DNA of 64,000 nucleotides from Paenibacillaceae bacterium (GTDB lineage: Bacteria; Bacillota; Bacilli; Paenibacillales; Paenibacillaceae): contig CAAFUF010000004.1 of the NCBI GenBank assembly GCA_900766135.1, positions 62,001 to 126,000 on the forward strand. The letters are read 5' to 3'. The notes under the pieces were generated by a model. The model was not told the origin of the DNA, did not search any database, and saw nothing but the letters and a program-made list of their open reading frames with translations. Below, one piece after another: positions 35,301-43,485 of the stretch. Each line of letters starts with the position of its first letter. Positions within the stretch are counted from its first letter, which is position 1. The position numbers and the translations under genes are program-made.

Positions 35301-35914
35301 AGACCGGCAAAATTGTTGTATGCCGCAAGGGAACCCGTTACGGTCACCGGCTTCCCGATCAAATCGGGATTGCTTTGCAGGCCGAATTCGGCTCTTAGGC
35401 CGGAAGGGACCTGCACGTCGATGAGCTTGGCCTTATCCTGCTCTCCTGCCTGATCGGCGATCAAAAAGTTGAAGTCGTTGCCGAAGGGAGCTTGGAAATC
35501 CGCAGTAAGCGATCCCGTCGCATGGCCAACAATGATGCCGGCCACTTCCACGACCTCGCCGCTGTTCCCTTTGGCGATCGCTTCAGCCACGCTGATCGAA
35601 GCGCCGGCGGCCTGCAGCGAAACCTCACTGCTGTCCCCTGTTGCGGCAGGCTCTGCGCTTGCCCCGGTCTGCGGAACGCCCGCTTCCGGCGCGCCGGCCG
35701 TCCCTTCGCTGCCCGGTGCCGGTTCATCTGAACCCAGCGGCGGTATCCCTGCACCGTCCACCGCTCCTTCGCTTGCCTCCACCACGGCCGCCGGATCGGC
35801 AGGTTGCGCTGCCGCCTGCGGTGCCCATCCCGGCAAGCCGGTTACGACCAATGCGCCAGCCAAGAATAGACCCAGCCATTTGTTGCGCCAAGCGTTCGCG
35901 TTACCCTTACCCAT
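32366..35914 (-). CDS. Large secreted multidomain protein with FIMAH-type C-terminus
   Basis: 1182 aa from ATG 35914 (GGGGAGG upstream). A Sec signal peptide (LFLAGALVVTGLPGWAPQAAAQ) and a Pro/Ala/Glu-rich linker precede four parts. (1) An OB-like DUF6359/YhcR-type domain (SVAEAIAKGNSGEVVEVAGI). (2) A ~300-residue DUF4350/ThuA-like domain (KVLFDNAHGQTAGAADWVID ... FVIPEANVPF ... VFFISDHYNADRNKN). (3) A second YhcR-type OB fold (TVVTIQGVITSEPGVFGGQG) and an OmpL47/Ig-like domain (TEYRVNGGEWIHYVQPLVLS). (4) A terminal FIMAH-like helical repeat (LVDLGKDHGYFKNKGTATSL). No nuclease or phosphatase active site was found. It is probably a cell-envelope or matrix protein of unknown activity; domain names are by eye. 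Confidence 0.72.
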   Translation of the reverse strand: MGKGNANAWRNKWLGLFLAGALVVTGLPGWAPQAAAQPADPAAVVEASEGAVDGAGIPPLGSDEPAPGSEGTAGAPEAGVPQTGASAEPAATGDSSEVSLQAAGASISVAEAIAKGNSGEVVEVAGIIVGHATGSLTADFQAPFGNDFNFLIADQAGEQDKAKLIDVQVPSGLRAEFGLQSNPDLIGKPVTVTGSLAAYNNFAGLKSVTAISFTQSQPEDPEDPGEDPGQGPDPGETPQLPDGTGKKVLFDNAHGQTAGAADWVIDGGFSDFAAGLRSAGFTVESLDRPIPYTFGETAITYGALQPYDVFVIPEANVPFKAAEQEALVQYVENGGAVFFISDHYNADRNKNRWDASEVFNGYRRGAYENPAKGMTAEEANSPAMQGLNSSDWLADNFGVRFRYNALGDVNATDIVSPSQSFGITAGVEAVAMHAGSTVAILDPDKAKGLVYVPTGVPAWANAVDEGVYDGGGRAEGPYAAIAKLGLGKAAFIGDSSPVEDATPRYVREENGQKKTTYDGFKEVDDGLFLVQTVKWLAHDESYTSFDEVPGLVLDTPTALDADEEPAATTEPQPEPWSQPAAGYKWYDPATFKPGSYGSSQAPETEPTFGFVHQAQLPSQQEFQIRVTADGLTPGQTESDLRVGIYLAGGEQIARFKNSDGSWSDYNYSPAFSLKGDTQGHASKDLTVQLKPGVTAASANLRLKQGSANELTKPIEIANVDAEPLPGDHPPVPELSTIAAARGAAEGTVVTIQGVITSEPGVFGGQGFYMQDETAGIYVFQTAAGYHAGDLIRISATRTLYNGEAELENPVRIEKLGTSPLPQPQVQEAVTDNNQGQFITLMNVEVRDVVAATPAGSFEFNVVREDGNGIRVRFDGRTGVTMDSFTALYPAGTRVDISGIASVFRGTYQLKPLALAHVVPSTTEADLAAPVTESDVAGVEGPDVYNQTEVTVAFYAQDEGGSGLDRTEYRVNGGEWIHYVQPLVLSADGKYAIEYRSVDQAGNEEAPKTLHINVDRLAPEVTFDGDSQVLQIASSVPFAIAVHDAVSGPKSTAYRLDGRSITGVAEIVPFSLAVGTHKLTVQATDAAGHTASVEFTFQVTIDIAHLDELVDLGKDHGYFKNKGTATSLQAQIASLQKAKTPLERDIKLKALKLTVSVQSGLTIKESFAMLMIKDLEYIGGKAA

Positions 35915-36148
35915 AAATGATCGATTCCTCCCCACACGCCTATTTTATTGGACTACCTCCTCATCATATTTATTATAAAATTGCAGATTATTTCCTGGCA
36001 GTAAAAATAATGTAAAATCGTTCCTCGGAGTTTAAGGGAAAAAGCGTTTTGCTCTAAATCCGTCGTCATGATCCTCCGATAAACATCTCAGACCTAGTTC
36101 CTCGGAACTATTCCTAACGATCTATGAATAACTAGACGGAGGCTGTAT

Positions 36149-36832
36149 ATGTACTGTACTTACTGTGGAAAAATCCTTCATGAAGAAGACCGGTTTTGCG
36201 CAAACTGCGGCTCGCCGGCAAAGACGAGCAACGATTCGGACCCCATCCTACGATCTCAACCCCTAACCGATCCGGTTCCCGAACGCGTGCCGAACACGGC
36301 CGAGTTCGGAGTCTCGGAAGAGGATTTGAAACGGTTTGTCGGGCCGCGGGCAGAGGTTTATTTCCAGAAGTGGAGAGAGGATACCCGCTGGAATTGGCCG
36401 GCCTTTGTGTTTGGCGGATATTGGCTGATCTACCGCGGAATGTATTTGTATTTGCTTCTTTATCTTGTGGCAGGCTCGCTTGCGATCAACATAGCCGGAT
36501 CTCTTTTATATGCAGGTTCGGGCAGTACCTTCTCGGGCGGAATGGCGGCAACCCTCATTATCGTTTATTTAGCCATTAAAATCGGTTTGGCCGTCATCGC
36601 GAACCCGCTTTATCTGCACCAGGCCAAACGAAAGATCAACGTACTCTATCAACGGTATCCTTCGGACCCCGACCTCCGCGAAGAAAAAATCGCCCTGGCC
36701 GGGGAAACCAGCCTGTATATTCCGATCGCTCTAGCCATCCTGCCGCTGCTGATCGCCATCGTATTCGGAGCGTTCACTTATCTGCATTACTACCAGCAAG
36801 TCCAATCGGAAATCCAGCAGTTGCAGCCATAA
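36149..36832 (+). CDS. Zinc-ribbon DUF2628-like membrane protein
   Basis: 227 aa. An N-terminal zinc ribbon (YCTYCGKILHEEDRFCANCG) is followed by a linker, then DUF2628-like sequence (YFQKWREDTRWNWPAFVFGGYWLIYRGMYL) and three to four hydrophobic helices. It is an integral membrane protein with a cytoplasmic metal-binding head and no known activity. GGAGGC lies ahead of the ATG. It stands alone between the secreted protein and the phosphoesterase. Confidence 0.75.
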   Translation: MYCTYCGKILHEEDRFCANCGSPAKTSNDSDPILRSQPLTDPVPERVPNTAEFGVSEEDLKRFVGPRAEVYFQKWREDTRWNWPAFVFGGYWLIYRGMYLYLLLYLVAGSLAINIAGSLLYAGSGSTFSGGMAATLIIVYLAIKIGLAVIANPLYLHQAKRKINVLYQRYPSDPDLREEKIALAGETSLYIPIALAILPLLIAIVFGAFTYLHYYQQVQSEIQQLQP

Positions 36833-36956
36833 TAAGCGGGTTCCCGCCGCGCAAGGAAAAACGGCACAGCGCTCCCCCAGCCCCCCCGTATAAAGTGGTC
36901 ATAGCCCGGGATGTTCCGGATCATCCCCTGGAATGGGAGGGAGTTTTACGAAAAAA

Positions 36957-38318
36957 ATGAAACGTTCGCTGAAAATCGCCGTTTTTCTAACCGCCAGCCT
37001 GAGTTTGCTCGGACTGGGCGGGTGTGCGGCTTCCCCCTCCCCAGAAGACGGGCCGGGGGAACTGAAGGCGGGACAACCGATGACGTTATATGTCGCCACC
37101 GATCTCCATTACTTGAGCCCTCGCCTGCATGATGATGGCGAAGCCTTTCACGCCTATATCCAGGCCGGCGACGGCAAGCTGCTGAACTACATCGACCCGC
37201 TCAGCGAAGCGTTTGCCGAGGAAGTAACCGAGAAGAAACCGGCCGCGCTGATCCTGAGCGGCGATTTGACCAATAACGGGGAAAAAGCGAGCCATGAGGA
37301 TCTGGCCGCCAAGCTGAAGCGAATCGAAGCGTCAGGAACGCAGGTGTACGTCATCCCCGGAAACCATGATCTCTCGAATCCATGGGCGCGTCGGTTCAAA
37401 GGCGACAGCCAGTACAAAACCGAAGCGATTACGCCGGAGCAGTTCGTCGAGATTTACGGCGCTTACGGTTACCGGGAGGCCCTCTCCAGGGATACCTCGA
37501 CTTTAAGCTATTTGGCCAAGTCCTCTCCCGATCTTTGGCTGCTGATGCTCGACACAAGCCAATACGATCTGAACGAGTTTGCCGGCTTTCCCCAAACGGA
37601 CGGGGAGATTCCGCCCGCCACCCTGGAATGGGTCAAGAAATGCACCCGGCTCGCCGGCGAGGAGGGCGCCCGCATCGTGACGGTGATGCATCATAACCTG
37701 GTCGACCATAGCACGGTACCCATCCAAGGTTTTACGCTCAACAACAGCAAAGAGGTCGTGCAGTTGTTTGAACAGCTTCGGCTCAATCTCATTTTGTCCG
37801 GCCATATCCACATCCAGGATATCCGGAAGACGGAAAGCGGCCTGTACGATATCGCCACAAGCGCTTTTAGCGTTTATCCGCATCAATACGGCGTACTTCA
37901 ATACGATCCGTCCGAGAGAACGATCAATTATGAATCTACTTCGGTCGACATGGAGGCATGGGCCCGCAAACGGAACGAAACGGACGTCCATCTCACCGGT
38001 TTCGCGGAGTACAGCCGCCAATTCTTTGCCGAGCACTCCTACAACAAGGCTTACGCCTCTTTGAAAGAGCTCTCCTTGCCCGATGCGGACAAAACGCGGA
38101 TGGCGCGTACGATGTCGGACATCAACCTCCTGTATTTCGCGGGCACGGCGGCATCCGGGCCCGAACGCGAGCGGCTGCTGGCCTCTCCGGGCTACCGGTT
38201 ATGGGAGAAGGCCGATTCGACCTTTTTGCAAGGCTACGTCCAAAGCATGCTTCAACCGAAGTCACCGGAAAATACCAAGCTGCATATGGCGCTGCAAGAA
38301 GACTTGGAGCAACCGTAG
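36957..38318 (+). CDS. Metallophosphoesterase lipoprotein
   Basis: 453 aa from ATG 36957; an upstream in-frame ATG at 36933 lies in the ribosome-site region. The signal peptide ends in lipobox LGGC. Calcineurin-type metal motifs are complete: DLHY (D-x-H), GDLTNNG, GNHD, MHHN and GHIH. It is therefore a surface-anchored phosphoesterase, probably dimetal (Mn/Fe), of the YkuE/Icc-like kind. The substrate is unknown; phosphodiesters or nucleotides are likely. A terminator on the other strand follows. Confidence 0.85.
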   Translation: MKRSLKIAVFLTASLSLLGLGGCAASPSPEDGPGELKAGQPMTLYVATDLHYLSPRLHDDGEAFHAYIQAGDGKLLNYIDPLSEAFAEEVTEKKPAALILSGDLTNNGEKASHEDLAAKLKRIEASGTQVYVIPGNHDLSNPWARRFKGDSQYKTEAITPEQFVEIYGAYGYREALSRDTSTLSYLAKSSPDLWLLMLDTSQYDLNEFAGFPQTDGEIPPATLEWVKKCTRLAGEEGARIVTVMHHNLVDHSTVPIQGFTLNNSKEVVQLFEQLRLNLILSGHIHIQDIRKTESGLYDIATSAFSVYPHQYGVLQYDPSERTINYESTSVDMEAWARKRNETDVHLTGFAEYSRQFFAEHSYNKAYASLKELSLPDADKTRMARTMSDINLLYFAGTAASGPERERLLASPGYRLWEKADSTFLQGYVQSMLQPKSPENTKLHMALQEDLEQP

Positions 38319-38365
38319 CCAATTTCATTTCATGCCGCTCCCGCTCCACTTTATTCATTACGCAC

Positions 38366-38407
38366 AAAAAAACGGGTACAGCGCCTATTCAAGGACCGTA
38401 CCCGTTT
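38366..38407 (-). terminator. Terminator of the FAD-dependent dehydrogenase gene
   Basis: 10-bp stem AAACGGGTAC / GTACCCGTTT. A run of A on the left gives U residues in the minus-strand transcript. It may also serve the plus-strand phosphoesterase. Confidence 0.85.
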
Positions 38408-38417
38408 CTGCATCCTC

Positions 38418-39857
38418 CTATACCGTTCCCGCCTTCTCCATCATCCCTCGGGCGATCCATACGCCGGCTGCCCCCGCTTGGGCCAAGCCGCGGGTAATCC
38501 CCGCGCCGTCGCCGCCGCAGTACAAGCCGCCGATCTCCGTTTCCAGCGATTCGCTCAGCTTCGGCCGGGCCGAGTAGAACTTCGCTTCCACGCCATAGAA
38601 CAACGTATGCTCGGAGGCAATGCCAGGCGTGACCTTGTCGAGCGCCTCGACCATTTCGATCAAGCTTTTCATCGTATTGTACGGCAGCACCAGGCCGAGG
38701 TCGCCCGGGACCGCTTCCTTCAGCGTGGGTTCAAGGAAGCCTTCGGAAATTCGAGCGGCCGTGGAGCGGCGGCCGCGCAGGATATCGCCGTATTTTTGCA
38801 CGATCACCCCGCCGTTCGACAGGTCATTGGCCCGCTGGCAGATTTCCCGCGCGTATTCGTTAGGTTTATCGAACGGTTCGGTAAACCGATGTGAAACGAG
38901 CAGCGCGAAGTTGGTATTCCGCGAACCCAGCGCCGGATCCTTAAAGGAATGGCCGTTGGCCGCCATGACGCCGCTGTGGTTTTCGACCACGACATGTCCG
39001 GAAGGATTGCTGCAAAACGTACGGACCCGCGTTCCGACCGACGTATTATAGATAAATTTCCCTTCATAAAGATGCTCGTTGATTTCCCGCATCACGACGT
39101 CGGAAGTTTCCACGCGGACCCCCACGTCCACTTGGTTGTTCGTCATCTTCAGGCGGCGCTTCTTGAGGATGTCGGTCAGCCATGCGGAGCCGTCACGGCC
39201 CGGAGCTACCATCACCAAATCGGCTTCGTAAGTTTCGCCGTTCTTAAGCGTGATGCCGCGCACCTGGTGGCTTCCACCGATTTTGTCCGTGATCAGGTCC
39301 TCGACTTCCGCCTTGAACAACATATCGATGCGGGTATTCAGATATTCGTAAATCGATTTCAAGATCTCCAGGTTCTGCTCGGTCCCCAGGTGCCGCACCT
39401 GCGCCCGCAGCAGCTTGAGTCCCGCCGCGTATCCGCGTTGTTCGATCTCCCGCACGGCATCGGTCATCGGATCGGTAACGGCCGTTGTTGCCCCGTGCTC
39501 CAAATTGATCGAGTCGACGTATTGGATCAAGTCCAGCACCTTGGACGGCGCGATATAATCGCTCAGCCAGCCGCCGAATTCCGTCGTGATATTAAATTTC
39601 CCGTCGCTGTAGGCCCCAGCCCCGCCAAATCCGGCAGTGATCGAGCAGGCCGGCAGGCAGCCGGCGAATTCCTTGCGACCCGCCGCGGGCGGGCAAAGCG
39701 TAATCTTCTCCTCCAAGATGGGACAGCGGCGGCGGTAGATATCATGCCCCTTGTCCACCAGCAGCACCTTCCAATGCGGCGCTTTGCGGGTCAGTTCGTA
39801 ACAAGCGAAAATCCCGGCAGGGCCCGCCCCCACTACAATGACATCGTATTTACTCAT
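38418..39857 (-). CDS. FAD-dependent dehydrogenase (COG2509-like)
   Basis: 479 aa. The N-terminal Rossmann motif DVIVVGAGPAGIFACYEL binds FAD. A Cys-containing stretch follows (CPPAAGRKEFAGCLPACSI), then GFGGAGAYSDGKFN, the typical glycine-rich loop of this uncharacterised dehydrogenase family. The C-terminal FAD segment is GGLYCGGDGAGITRGLAQAG. It is a flavoprotein oxidoreductase with unknown substrate. AGGAGGA lies before the ATG. It is the only gene between a purine riboswitch and a terminator, so it should respond to intracellular purine levels. That pairing hints at a role connected to purine or pterin/flavin metabolism, but the sequence does not prove one. Confidence 0.82.
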   Translation of the reverse strand: MSKYDVIVVGAGPAGIFACYELTRKAPHWKVLLVDKGHDIYRRRCPILEEKITLCPPAAGRKEFAGCLPACSITAGFGGAGAYSDGKFNITTEFGGWLSDYIAPSKVLDLIQYVDSINLEHGATTAVTDPMTDAVREIEQRGYAAGLKLLRAQVRHLGTEQNLEILKSIYEYLNTRIDMLFKAEVEDLITDKIGGSHQVRGITLKNGETYEADLVMVAPGRDGSAWLTDILKKRRLKMTNNQVDVGVRVETSDVVMREINEHLYEGKFIYNTSVGTRVRTFCSNPSGHVVVENHSGVMAANGHSFKDPALGSRNTNFALLVSHRFTEPFDKPNEYAREICQRANDLSNGGVIVQKYGDILRGRRSTAARISEGFLEPTLKEAVPGDLGLVLPYNTMKSLIEMVEALDKVTPGIASEHTLFYGVEAKFYSARPKLSESLETEIGGLYCGGDGAGITRGLAQAGAAGVWIARGMMEKAGTV

Positions 39858-39896
39858 CTGTATCCTCCTGAAGTTATATGAATTCGTGTAATCAAC

Positions 39897-39954
39897 AAAA
39901 AAATTCCCGACCCCTCATAGGTATGCGAATGCACCCTATTCGTAGTCAGGAATT
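39897..39954 (-). terminator. Riboswitch-controlled terminator
   Basis: On the minus strand AATTCCTGAC pairs with GTCGGGAATT, enclosing ATAGG/CCTAT, and ends in a run of seven U. Its 5' half uses the 3' strand of aptamer stem P3 and the J3/1 joint, so aptamer and terminator cannot coexist. Confidence 0.82.
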
Positions 39955-40004
39955 TGTGGTTCCTTGTAGAGACCCTCAATCCATATTATCGAGGATATAC
40001 GAAT
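39938..40004 (-). ncRNA. Purine riboswitch aptamer, guanine class
   Basis: 67-nt three-way junction read on the minus strand. P1 is ATTCGTA/TACGAAT. P2 is CCTCGAT/ATTGAGG with loop AATATGG. J2/3 is GTCTCTAC. P3 is AGGAA/TTCCT with loop CCACAAA. The J3/1 residue that pairs with the ligand (position 74 in xpt numbering, within TGACTACG) is C, which specifies guanine or hypoxanthine, not adenine. The conserved loop sequences needed for the L2-L3 kiss are present, with minor variants. Promoter and terminator flank it. It controls the FAD-dependent dehydrogenase. Confidence 0.9.
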
Positions 40005-40047
40005 TTGATAGTTTCGTTATGGATAAACTTGCTTTCGGAACAACCTG

Positions 40048-40076
40048 AGTATAAGTGGAATAAACGGATAAGTCAA
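40048..40076 (-). promoter_or_regulatory. Promoter of the riboswitch transcript
   Basis: -35 TTGACT (40071-40076), 17-bp spacer, -10 TATACT (40048-40053), minus strand, about 40 bp before the aptamer P1 stem. Strong vegetative-type promoter. Confidence 0.82.
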
Positions 40077-40275
40077 GTGAAAATCAGAATTAATATTCGT
40101 ATTTTATTGATATTAGTACGTTAAATCTTCCTATTAGGCCCCATAAACCCGAAAAATACGAACATTAAACACAAAAAGCCGGTCGATTTTCCTTATGCAA
40201 AATTCGCATTTATCCAGGGTTGTATTATATAATAGTGATAGTTTCATGCCTTTATATTTAAAAATTGAGGAGTAG

Positions 40276-41589
40276 ATGCATCGAATGGACAGTGACAGGT
40301 ATTTGGTATTAAATTTGGTAATGGTCGTGGTTCTTATCGCGTTAACGGCGTTTTTCGTCGCGGTAGAGTTTGCGATCGTCCGGGTCCGGGGCAGCCGGGT
40401 CGACCAGTTGATTGCGGAAGGGCGGAAAGGTGCCGTCGCCGTCAAACAGGTCACCTCCAATCTGGACGGATTCTTATCGGCTTGCCAGCTCGGGATCACG
40501 ATTACCGCGCTGGGGCTAGGATGGCTTGGAGAACCCACGGTGGAGAGCATGCTGCATCCCTTGTTCCACAGCCTGGAAGTACCCGATGCGGTTGGCAGCG
40601 CGCTTTCTTTTATCATCGCGTTTGTCGTCATCACGTATTTTCACGTTGTGGTGGGCGAGTTGGCCCCCAAGACGGTCGCCATCCGCAAAGCCGAGGAGAT
40701 TGCCATCGTTACAGCCAAGCCTTTAATTTTATTTACGAAGGTTATGCGCCCTTTTATCTGGGCCTTAAACGGTTCGGCCAACCAACTGGTGCGCCTGTTC
40801 GGCGTCAAGCCGGCTTCCGAGCATGAAGAAGCGCATTCGGAGGAAGAGCTGCAAATCATCATCAACGAAAGCTTCGAAAGCGGCAAAATCAATCAAAGCG
40901 AATTCGGCTATGTCAACCGGATATTCGCGTTTGATAATTTGCTCGCCAAGGAAATCATGGTACCGCGCACCGATATGGTGTGTTTATATACGGACAAGAC
41001 GCGTCAGGAAAATCTGGAGATCATCCGGGAGCAGCAGTATACCCGTTTTCCCGTCGTCGAAGGCAGCAAGGACAACGTCATCGGCATCGTGAATACGAAG
41101 CAGTTTTTCTTGGCCTATGAGGGCAATCCGGATTTGGATTTCGCCGCTTTGCTGCAGCCGGTGATGGCCGTTTCGGAAGTTACCCCGGTCAATGAGCTGT
41201 TGAAGAAAATGCAGCAGGAAGGCACGCATCTGGCGATTCTGATCGATGAATACGGCGGAACGGCCGGTCTGGTCACGCTGGAAGACATTCTGGAGGAACT
41301 CGTCGGGGAAATCCGCGACGAATTCGATAAGGAAGAGGAAGACCCGATCATCCAACTGGACGAGTCGCATGTGGTTGCCCTCGGTACGGTGACGGTGAAC
41401 CAGATCAACGACGTGTTGTTGACGGACCTAAGCACGGAGGAAGTCGATACGATCGGCGGCTGGCTTTACGGAAGGAACCCTTCCATGGACGTCGGGGAGA
41501 CGCTGGAGCATGAGGATTTGACCTTCAAGCTGTTGGAGAAGGAACCCCATCGCTTCAAGAAACTCGAAATCGTCAAGCACGGCTCTTAA
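40276..41589 (+). CDS. CNNM/CorC-type membrane protein (DUF21-CBS-CorC_HlyC)
   Basis: 437 aa. Order: DUF21 membrane domain with three to four helices (LIALTAFFVAVEFAIVRVRG ... FLSACQLGITITALGLGWLGEP), a tandem CBS pair (~residues 215-345: IMVPRTDMVCLYTDKTRQEN ... EYGGTAGLVTLEDILEELVG), and a C-terminal CorC_HlyC domain (LDESHVVALGTVTVNQIND). Such proteins handle Mg or Co export or resistance; 'hemolysin' is an older label. ATG 40276 has GAGGAG three bases away; ATG 40285 is an alternative. A strong terminator follows. Confidence 0.9.
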   Translation: MHRMDSDRYLVLNLVMVVVLIALTAFFVAVEFAIVRVRGSRVDQLIAEGRKGAVAVKQVTSNLDGFLSACQLGITITALGLGWLGEPTVESMLHPLFHSLEVPDAVGSALSFIIAFVVITYFHVVVGELAPKTVAIRKAEEIAIVTAKPLILFTKVMRPFIWALNGSANQLVRLFGVKPASEHEEAHSEEELQIIINESFESGKINQSEFGYVNRIFAFDNLLAKEIMVPRTDMVCLYTDKTRQENLEIIREQQYTRFPVVEGSKDNVIGIVNTKQFFLAYEGNPDLDFAALLQPVMAVSEVTPVNELLKKMQQEGTHLAILIDEYGGTAGLVTLEDILEELVGEIRDEFDKEEEDPIIQLDESHVVALGTVTVNQINDVLLTDLSTEEVDTIGGWLYGRNPSMDVGETLEHEDLTFKLLEKEPHRFKKLEIVKHGS

Positions 41590-41595
41590 AGCGAG

Positions 41596-41643
41596 AAAAA
41601 ACGCGAGCGCAGAGGAAATCCTCTGCATGCTCGCGTTTTTTTG
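41596..41643 (+). terminator. Terminator of the CNNM/CorC-type gene
   Basis: Stem AACGCGAGC-GCAGAGG pairs with CCTCTGC-GCTCGCGTT around a short loop, followed by seven T. The mirrored A-run on the left could also serve the convergent DUF4129 gene. Confidence 0.92.
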
Positions 41644-41692
41644 TTTATCTCGCCGTTTCAACGAACCCAACCGAAACAAGCCCTGACTGTCC

Positions 41693-43249
41693 TTATCGCT
41701 GCAGGTGCCGCCGCAGCTCCGCCACCTCTTCGTCCCGGGGCGTTTCTTTACCGTAGCGCGTCGCATAATACATTCGGAGCAACGGTGCGGATGCGTATTC
41801 CAGCTCCCTCCGGTCCGTCCCGCACGCCGTTTCGGTAACTTCGATGCCGGCTGTTCGTTTTCGCTTCCCGGATTTGGCCGCTTGGGCAGCTTCGTCCTGC
41901 CGGGCCGTTTCCTGTATGATTTCCTGCACCATTTCCCGAGGGGTCAAATGGGGCTTCAGCGGGTACCCCCGCGCGCGTTCCTTCCGCAAGAATAACCGGT
42001 ACAAGTAGCGAACCCGTTCCCGGTTATCCCTCATATCCTCCCAACGTTCGGACGGCTTCCCGGTGCGAAGCAGGCGAGCGCCGACCTTGCGCCACCCTTC
42101 CAGCGCCGACTCCCAAGTGAATAAGCTCGTCTCCTCGTCGCGGTAAGCGGCTTGCTCCGGCGCGGCGCTTTCCCGGCGCAGCAGGGAGAGCAGGCGGTCG
42201 ACCGTCTTGCGCCATATCCCGCCGGCGTTCTTGTACAGCCAATACAGCACGAAACCAAGCAGCGCCGCCGTGAGCAGGCCGCCCAAAACATAAAAAGCGT
42301 AGTTCAATATCTGTGCCAGCAGATCCGGTTCATGGGACTCCACCGGCAGCATGGGCTCCAGCGGGGGGAACTCCTCCTTCGGCTCCTCTAGCGGGGGCGG
42401 CGCGGGTTCCTGCGGGCGGGTTAACCAACGCACAACCGCTTTGAGCAGCCCCCACAACAGTCCGCCGATCCAACGGCCGGCTCCGGCGGCAAGCAACAGA
42501 GCTGCCGCAACGATGACGCCGACGAACAGGCGGTTATGGCGGCGGAGACCGGCGGGCAGCCGCTCGCCCGAATCGCCGGTCAGCGAGCTGTAGCGCAGGT
42601 ACTGGTGGTTGGTCATGAACAGCGCGACGGCCAAGCTGATTGCGCCCGCCCAGGTAATCAGCGGGACGGTCCCTTGAAGCGCCTCGATGCGCGGGTAGAA
42701 AATCCCCGCAAGGAAATAGAGGCCAAGCCCGGCCCAATAGAGCCGGAAATTCCCCTGGCGATTCCGGGCCGTCAGCCCTTGCAGCGAGCAAAACACGCCG
42801 GCGGCAAGCAAAGCGATCGCTTGCAGCAGCGCTACGGCAGCGGATTGCGTGGGGGTCTGGCCGGCCGACGTTGCGTAGTCGGAGCCTAGCGCTCCCGTGC
42901 CCCCTGCCCAGGCGAAGGCGGCCGCGGCGAAAGCCGCGCCGAACGCGAGGGCCGTTGCCCCGCGTTGCCATAGCTTGCGCAGGCGAGTACCGAGCAGGAC
43001 GCCGGCCAACGACAGCAGCGGCAGCAGGCCAAGCCCCGCTGCCGGGAACTCCGGCGGCCGAAGGAACGCCGCGAACAAAATCCACGCCGGCAGCAGCAGG
43101 ATGTATTCCATCAGGCAGGCCAGTCCTAACCGCAACACCCCTACAAGGTAAGCGGATTCATTTTCCCCATTACGTTGGTTATCGTTGGTTCGTTTGCCCT
43201 TCTCGGCCACGTCGTCAGTCCGATGATCATGTTCGTCCCTGCCCTCCAT
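41693..43249 (-). CDS. DUF4129 membrane protein
   Basis: 518 aa from ATG 43249 (GGGAGGG eight bases upstream; an ATG eleven codons earlier is also open). About eight membrane segments lie in residues 30-240, then a large loop with a Pro/Glu-rich stretch, another membrane helix (YVLGGLLTAALLGFVLYWLY), and a cytoplasmic C-terminal DUF4129 domain (RERVRYLYRLFLRKERARGY ... EYASAPLLRMYYATRYGKET). DUF4129 proteins usually sit with MoxR, DUF58 and transglutaminase genes; here the gene is alone, so its function is open. Confidence 0.8.
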   Translation of the reverse strand: MEGRDEHDHRTDDVAEKGKRTNDNQRNGENESAYLVGVLRLGLACLMEYILLLPAWILFAAFLRPPEFPAAGLGLLPLLSLAGVLLGTRLRKLWQRGATALAFGAAFAAAAFAWAGGTGALGSDYATSAGQTPTQSAAVALLQAIALLAAGVFCSLQGLTARNRQGNFRLYWAGLGLYFLAGIFYPRIEALQGTVPLITWAGAISLAVALFMTNHQYLRYSSLTGDSGERLPAGLRRHNRLFVGVIVAAALLLAAGAGRWIGGLLWGLLKAVVRWLTRPQEPAPPPLEEPKEEFPPLEPMLPVESHEPDLLAQILNYAFYVLGGLLTAALLGFVLYWLYKNAGGIWRKTVDRLLSLLRRESAAPEQAAYRDEETSLFTWESALEGWRKVGARLLRTGKPSERWEDMRDNRERVRYLYRLFLRKERARGYPLKPHLTPREMVQEIIQETARQDEAAQAAKSGKRKRTAGIEVTETACGTDRRELEYASAPLLRMYYATRYGKETPRDEEVAELRRHLQR

Positions 43250-43414
43250 GCCGTTATCCCTCCCGTCATCCTGCGGTCGCATCTTCTTTCATCCCGTCCG
43301 GCCGGAAGATGCCCCTCTTCTATAGCTCCATCATACCACAGCGCAAAGTACTGCGGGCGTCGTTTGTCCTGGGCCGAATTGCGGCATTCCACCAGGAGAC
43401 GGTCGGCACAAAGA

Positions 43415-43446
43415 ACCCCGCCCCTCAAACGAGAGGCGGGGCGGGG
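43415..43446 (-). terminator. Probable terminator of the epimerase gene
   Basis: GC-rich stem CCCCGCC(C)CTC / GAGGCGGGG in the gap after the minus-strand epimerase gene. The following U-run (UUCUUUG) is weak, so efficiency is uncertain. Confidence 0.5.
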
Positions 43447-43485
43447 CGAGGCGACTTGGCAATCCGGACAAGCCGCAGTGAATCT

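Larger units (their letters stand above)
39858..40275. promoter_or_regulatory. Divergent region with riboswitch leader and promoter
   Basis: 418 bp. It contains the purine riboswitch, its terminator and promoter (minus strand) and, to the right, an AT-rich stretch that should hold the promoter of the CNNM/CorC-like gene (a TATAAT at 40228-40233 is a candidate -10; no good -35). Confidence 0.75.
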
